From: an uncultured Gemmatimonadota bacterium
GTDB lineage: Bacteria > Gemmatimonadota > Gemmatimonadetes > Gemmatimonadales > GWC2-71-9
Length of the DNA stretch: 7,230 bases
Direction of reading: 5' to 3'
Assembly: GCA_946479825.1 (NCBI GenBank)
Contig: CAMLHU010000109.1
Location: 1-7,230, forward strand
The position numbers and the translations under genes were made by a program. Positions 5,258 through 7,230 of this stretch are shown piece by piece (within the stretch, counting starts at the first letter, position 1; the number at the start of each line of letters is the position of its first letter). The notes under the pieces were generated by a model, which worked only from the letters and a program-made list of their open reading frames with translations, did not search any database and was not told where the DNA came from.

Positions 5258-5264
5258 CCCTCCC
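5258..5264 (-). promoter_or_regulatory. Shine-Dalgarno fixing the lipoprotein start
   Basis: GGGAGGG on the minus strand sits four bases upstream of the ATG at 5251-5253. It supports that start over the in-frame ATG at 5343, which would bury the signal peptide behind 30 polar residues. Confidence 0.8.
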
Positions 5265-5285
5265 GTGGTGACCGTTGCCCAGTCG

Positions 5286-5555
5286 TCAGGCCGACGGTCG
5301 CGCCGAGCCGCTGGTCGCGTTGTAGACCCAGGCGATGATCCACCCGCAGACCGCGCCGTCGATCAGCGCGTAGAGCGTGCCGACGATCACGGACCCGAAC
5401 CCGCCGACCTGGTATCCGGGGTAGATGGACGCCATCAGGTCGAGGAAGGCGGTGCCATAGGTGGGCCAGAGCAGGTGGGCCAGGCCGACGCCGAAGACGC
5501 CGATGCCCCAGCCAAAGCCAAGGGCGAGAGCCAGTCCCTTCGGAGCGAGTCGCAT
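5286..5555 (-). CDS. Small two-helix membrane protein, 'bacteriophage holin'-like family
   Basis: This 89-residue integral membrane protein has two hydrophobic segments, at about 7-30 and 53-78. They are joined by a loop containing LMASIYPGYQVGGFG. The pattern of a short basic N-terminus (MRLAPKG), the LALALGFGWGIGVF helix, the IYPGY loop, and a second helix with DGAVCGWIIAWVYN matches a family of small bacterial membrane proteins commonly annotated 'bacteriophage holin'. Those proteins usually sit in chromosomes away from phages, as here, so the name should not be read as lysis function. The role is unknown. The start at 5553-5555 is preceded by AGGAGG four bases away. The frame is open much further upstream, but that part is Arg/Pro-rich and lacks a comparable start site. 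It lies 32 bp upstream of the two-repeat lipoprotein gene, in the same direction. Confidence 0.85.
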   Translation of the reverse strand: MRLAPKGLALALGFGWGIGVFGVGLAHLLWPTYGTAFLDLMASIYPGYQVGGFGSVIVGTLYALIDGAVCGWIIAWVYNATSGSARPSA

Positions 5556-5559
5556 GCTG

Positions 5560-5565
5560 CCTCCT
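5560..5565 (-). promoter_or_regulatory. Consensus Shine-Dalgarno fixing the holin-like start
   Basis: A perfect AGGAGG on the minus strand lies four bases before the ATG at 5553-5555. It identifies the 89-residue product and not the 230-residue frame that opens at 5978. Confidence 0.85.
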
Positions 5566-5674
5566 GGAACGGGTGAGGGGTGCCCGGCTAAGGTGCGGCC
5601 GAAATCGGCGGGTGGCAAGGCGATCCCAGGACGACCGGGGGTCCGCCCATCAGTATCTGCGCCTGCGTCGTCGC

Positions 5675-6037
5675 TCAGCCGTCGCGCGGCACGGTGCCGA
5701 GCGGATGCCCCGTCCCGCAATCCACGCGCAGGAGTTGGCCGGGCCGGATGCCGTACGCGCCGGCCGGAGCGACCTCGTAGTCTCCCCAATACAGCGCGAT
5801 CCCCCGCTGCACCGACCGGACGAGGATCAGTTCGGTCCGCCTCTGCGCGTCGTGCAGTCGGCCGCGGCAGCCGTGCGTGGGGATCACCGCGCCGGCGGCG
5901 GAATCGCCGAAGAGCTGCTCGGGGAGTCCGGCCACCGGCGTGGGCGTGACGTCCCATTGCTGATGATGCACGCCGCACCCGAGCGTGCCGGCGAGGGCGA
6001 GGATGGCCAGGCGTCCGGGGATCGTCACGCGCCGCAT
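5675..6037 (-). CDS. Small lipoprotein of unknown function
   Basis: This predicted 120-residue protein has a lipoprotein signal: MRRVTIPGRL, a short Ala/Leu core and the lipobox GTLGC (Cys21). The mature part is about 100 residues with two further Cys (57 and 107) that could pair. It has a His-rich start (GVHHQQWD) and short beta-type segments such as TELILVRSV, GIALYWGDYEV and GQLLRVDCG. I do not recognise a family. The start at 6035-6037 is chosen because the signal peptide begins there and the preceding gene's TAG ends one base before it. A GGAG lies 7 bases upstream, inside the end of that gene. An in-frame ATG at 6199 would add 54 Cys/Arg/Pro-rich residues that are a shadow of the neighbour. 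The 1-bp gap implies co-translation with the upstream membrane protein, so the two may work together in the envelope. Confidence 0.78.
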   Translation of the reverse strand: MRRVTIPGRLAILALAGTLGCGVHHQQWDVTPTPVAGLPEQLFGDSAAGAVIPTHGCRGRLHDAQRRTELILVRSVQRGIALYWGDYEVAPAGAYGIRPGQLLRVDCGTGHPLGTVPRDG

Positions 6038-6038
6038 C

Positions 6039-6461
6039 CTACGCTCCGGCCGTGGTGTCGGGCTCGCGCAGGCGGCGCGCCCAGGTCCAGTGGGTGGCGA
6101 ACAACGCGATGCAGAGCACGATGAGCAGGCCGCTCGTGCCGAACGTCTTCGCGGTGTCGAATCGCACCCGGGCCACGCGGTCGGCCGCGAGGGCGTCATA
6201 GGCCCGGCGCAGCGCGGCGTCGCTCAGCGTGTCGGGGACGGCGGCCGACTTGTCGGCCTGGCGGGCGGGATTGGCGTTGCCGTGCGAGGCCTTATAGGCC
6301 TCGAACGACGTCAGCGGCTCGCCGTAGCGCGACGCCAGCAGCGGCTCCGCGCGGTCGTACATCGCCCCCACGATCGCGACCGCGCCGCCCAGGAACACCC
6401 CGATCGCGATGACACAGACCAGATACGCGTAGATCCGCGCGATCCGATTGGCCGATGCCAT
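6039..6461 (-). CDS. Two-helix membrane protein of unknown function
   Basis: This 140-residue protein has one hydrophobic segment near each end: about 11-34 (YAYLVCVIAIGVFLGGAVAI) and 109-125 (TSGLLIVLCIALFATHW). They flank a charged, largely helical middle of some 70 residues. The N-terminal RIARIYAYLV pattern resembles the short DUF5671-like membrane segment found in several uncharacterised bacterial proteins, but I cannot assign a family. The middle contains SFEAYKASHG and an Ala/Arg-rich helix (LRRAYDALAADRVARVRFD). The topology suggests both ends are on the same side and the middle domain is on the other. The start is supported by GGAGGG five bases upstream. It lies 46 bp after katG, separated by a hairpin, and is followed 1 bp later by a lipoprotein gene. 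Confidence 0.82.
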   Translation of the reverse strand: MASANRIARIYAYLVCVIAIGVFLGGAVAIVGAMYDRAEPLLASRYGEPLTSFEAYKASHGNANPARQADKSAAVPDTLSDAALRRAYDALAADRVARVRFDTAKTFGTSGLLIVLCIALFATHWTWARRLREPDTTAGA

Positions 6462-6466
6462 AGGGA

Positions 6467-6472
6467 CCCTCC
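6467..6472 (-). promoter_or_regulatory. Shine-Dalgarno of the two-helix membrane protein
   Basis: GGAGGG on the minus strand, five bases before the ATG at 6459-6461. It supports independent translation of this gene from the katG-side message. Confidence 0.75.
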
Positions 6473-6480
6473 AAAGGTTC

Positions 6481-6500
6481 GGTGCCGATCCGCCGGCACC
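6481..6500 (-). terminator. Hairpin after the katG stop codon
   Basis: On the minus strand GGTGCCG (6500-6494) pairs perfectly with CGGCACC (6487-6481) across a 6-nt loop. The stem starts 7 bases after the katG TGA. The bases that follow (GAACCTTTGG) contain only three T, so this is a weak intrinsic terminator at best. It may attenuate read-through into the downstream small genes or protect the katG 3' end. Confidence 0.42.
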
Positions 6501-6507
6501 CGGCCGC

Positions 6508-7230
<723 letters not shown>

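Noticed and set aside
5286..5555. Prophage remnant, from the holin-like name
   Set aside because: No other phage gene (endolysin, capsid, integrase, terminase) is nearby. This family is normally found in plain chromosomal settings.
5556..5674. Promoter or small gene in the 119-bp gap between the lipoprotein and the holin-like gene
   Set aside because: No paired -35/-10 boxes with acceptable spacing and no short frame with a ribosome binding site were found. The only clear element is the Shine-Dalgarno of the next gene.

Overview
The window is a high-GC stretch of bacterial chromosome with strong GC bias at third codon positions, which also opens long antisense frames. The gene content is a secreted M13 metallopeptidase, catalase-peroxidase KatG, a DUF1697 protein, a PhnB-like VOC protein, a Phd/PIN toxin-antitoxin pair and several small lipoproteins or membrane proteins. 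A lipoprotein built from tandem beta-domain repeats and heptanucleotide arrays at gene borders are reminiscent of Gemmatimonadota or a similar high-GC soil or sediment phylum. That assignment is inference from style, with no marker gene in view.

Layout. Positions 1-515 (minus) hold the 5' part of a DUF1697 gene that runs off the left edge. Positions 516-645 hold two opposed arrays of 7-bp repeats. Positions 646-2694 (minus) hold a complete M13 zinc endopeptidase with a signal peptide. Positions 2695-2803 are a divergent promoter region, AT-rich near its right end, with a near-consensus sigma70-type promoter firing right. Positions 2804-3528 (plus) hold the antitoxin-toxin pair, overlapping by 4 bp. 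From 3558 to 7230 everything is on the minus strand. In transcription order these are the katG 3' part, a two-helix membrane protein, a small lipoprotein, a small holin-like membrane protein, a two-repeat lipoprotein, a PhnB-like VOC protein and a four-helix membrane protein. A third heptad array next to an 11-G run lies between the last two.

How the genes relate. The toxin and antitoxin are a self-contained operon, probably autoregulated. The katG-proximal genes are co-oriented with gaps of 1 to 119 bp, but hairpins after katG and after the VOC gene suggest more than one transcription unit. Only the membrane protein/lipoprotein pair at 5675-6461 is tight enough (1-bp gap) to imply a shared function. 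No phage, IS element, CRISPR array, rRNA or tRNA was seen.

The most unusual feature is the non-coding structure: GGTSAGN heptad arrays in intergenic gaps next to gene ends and starts, one supplying the stop codon of the peptidase gene. The leaderless antitoxin start is the second. No clearly new multi-gene system is visible; the protein-coding genes are mostly ordinary families plus a few small envelope proteins of unknown role.
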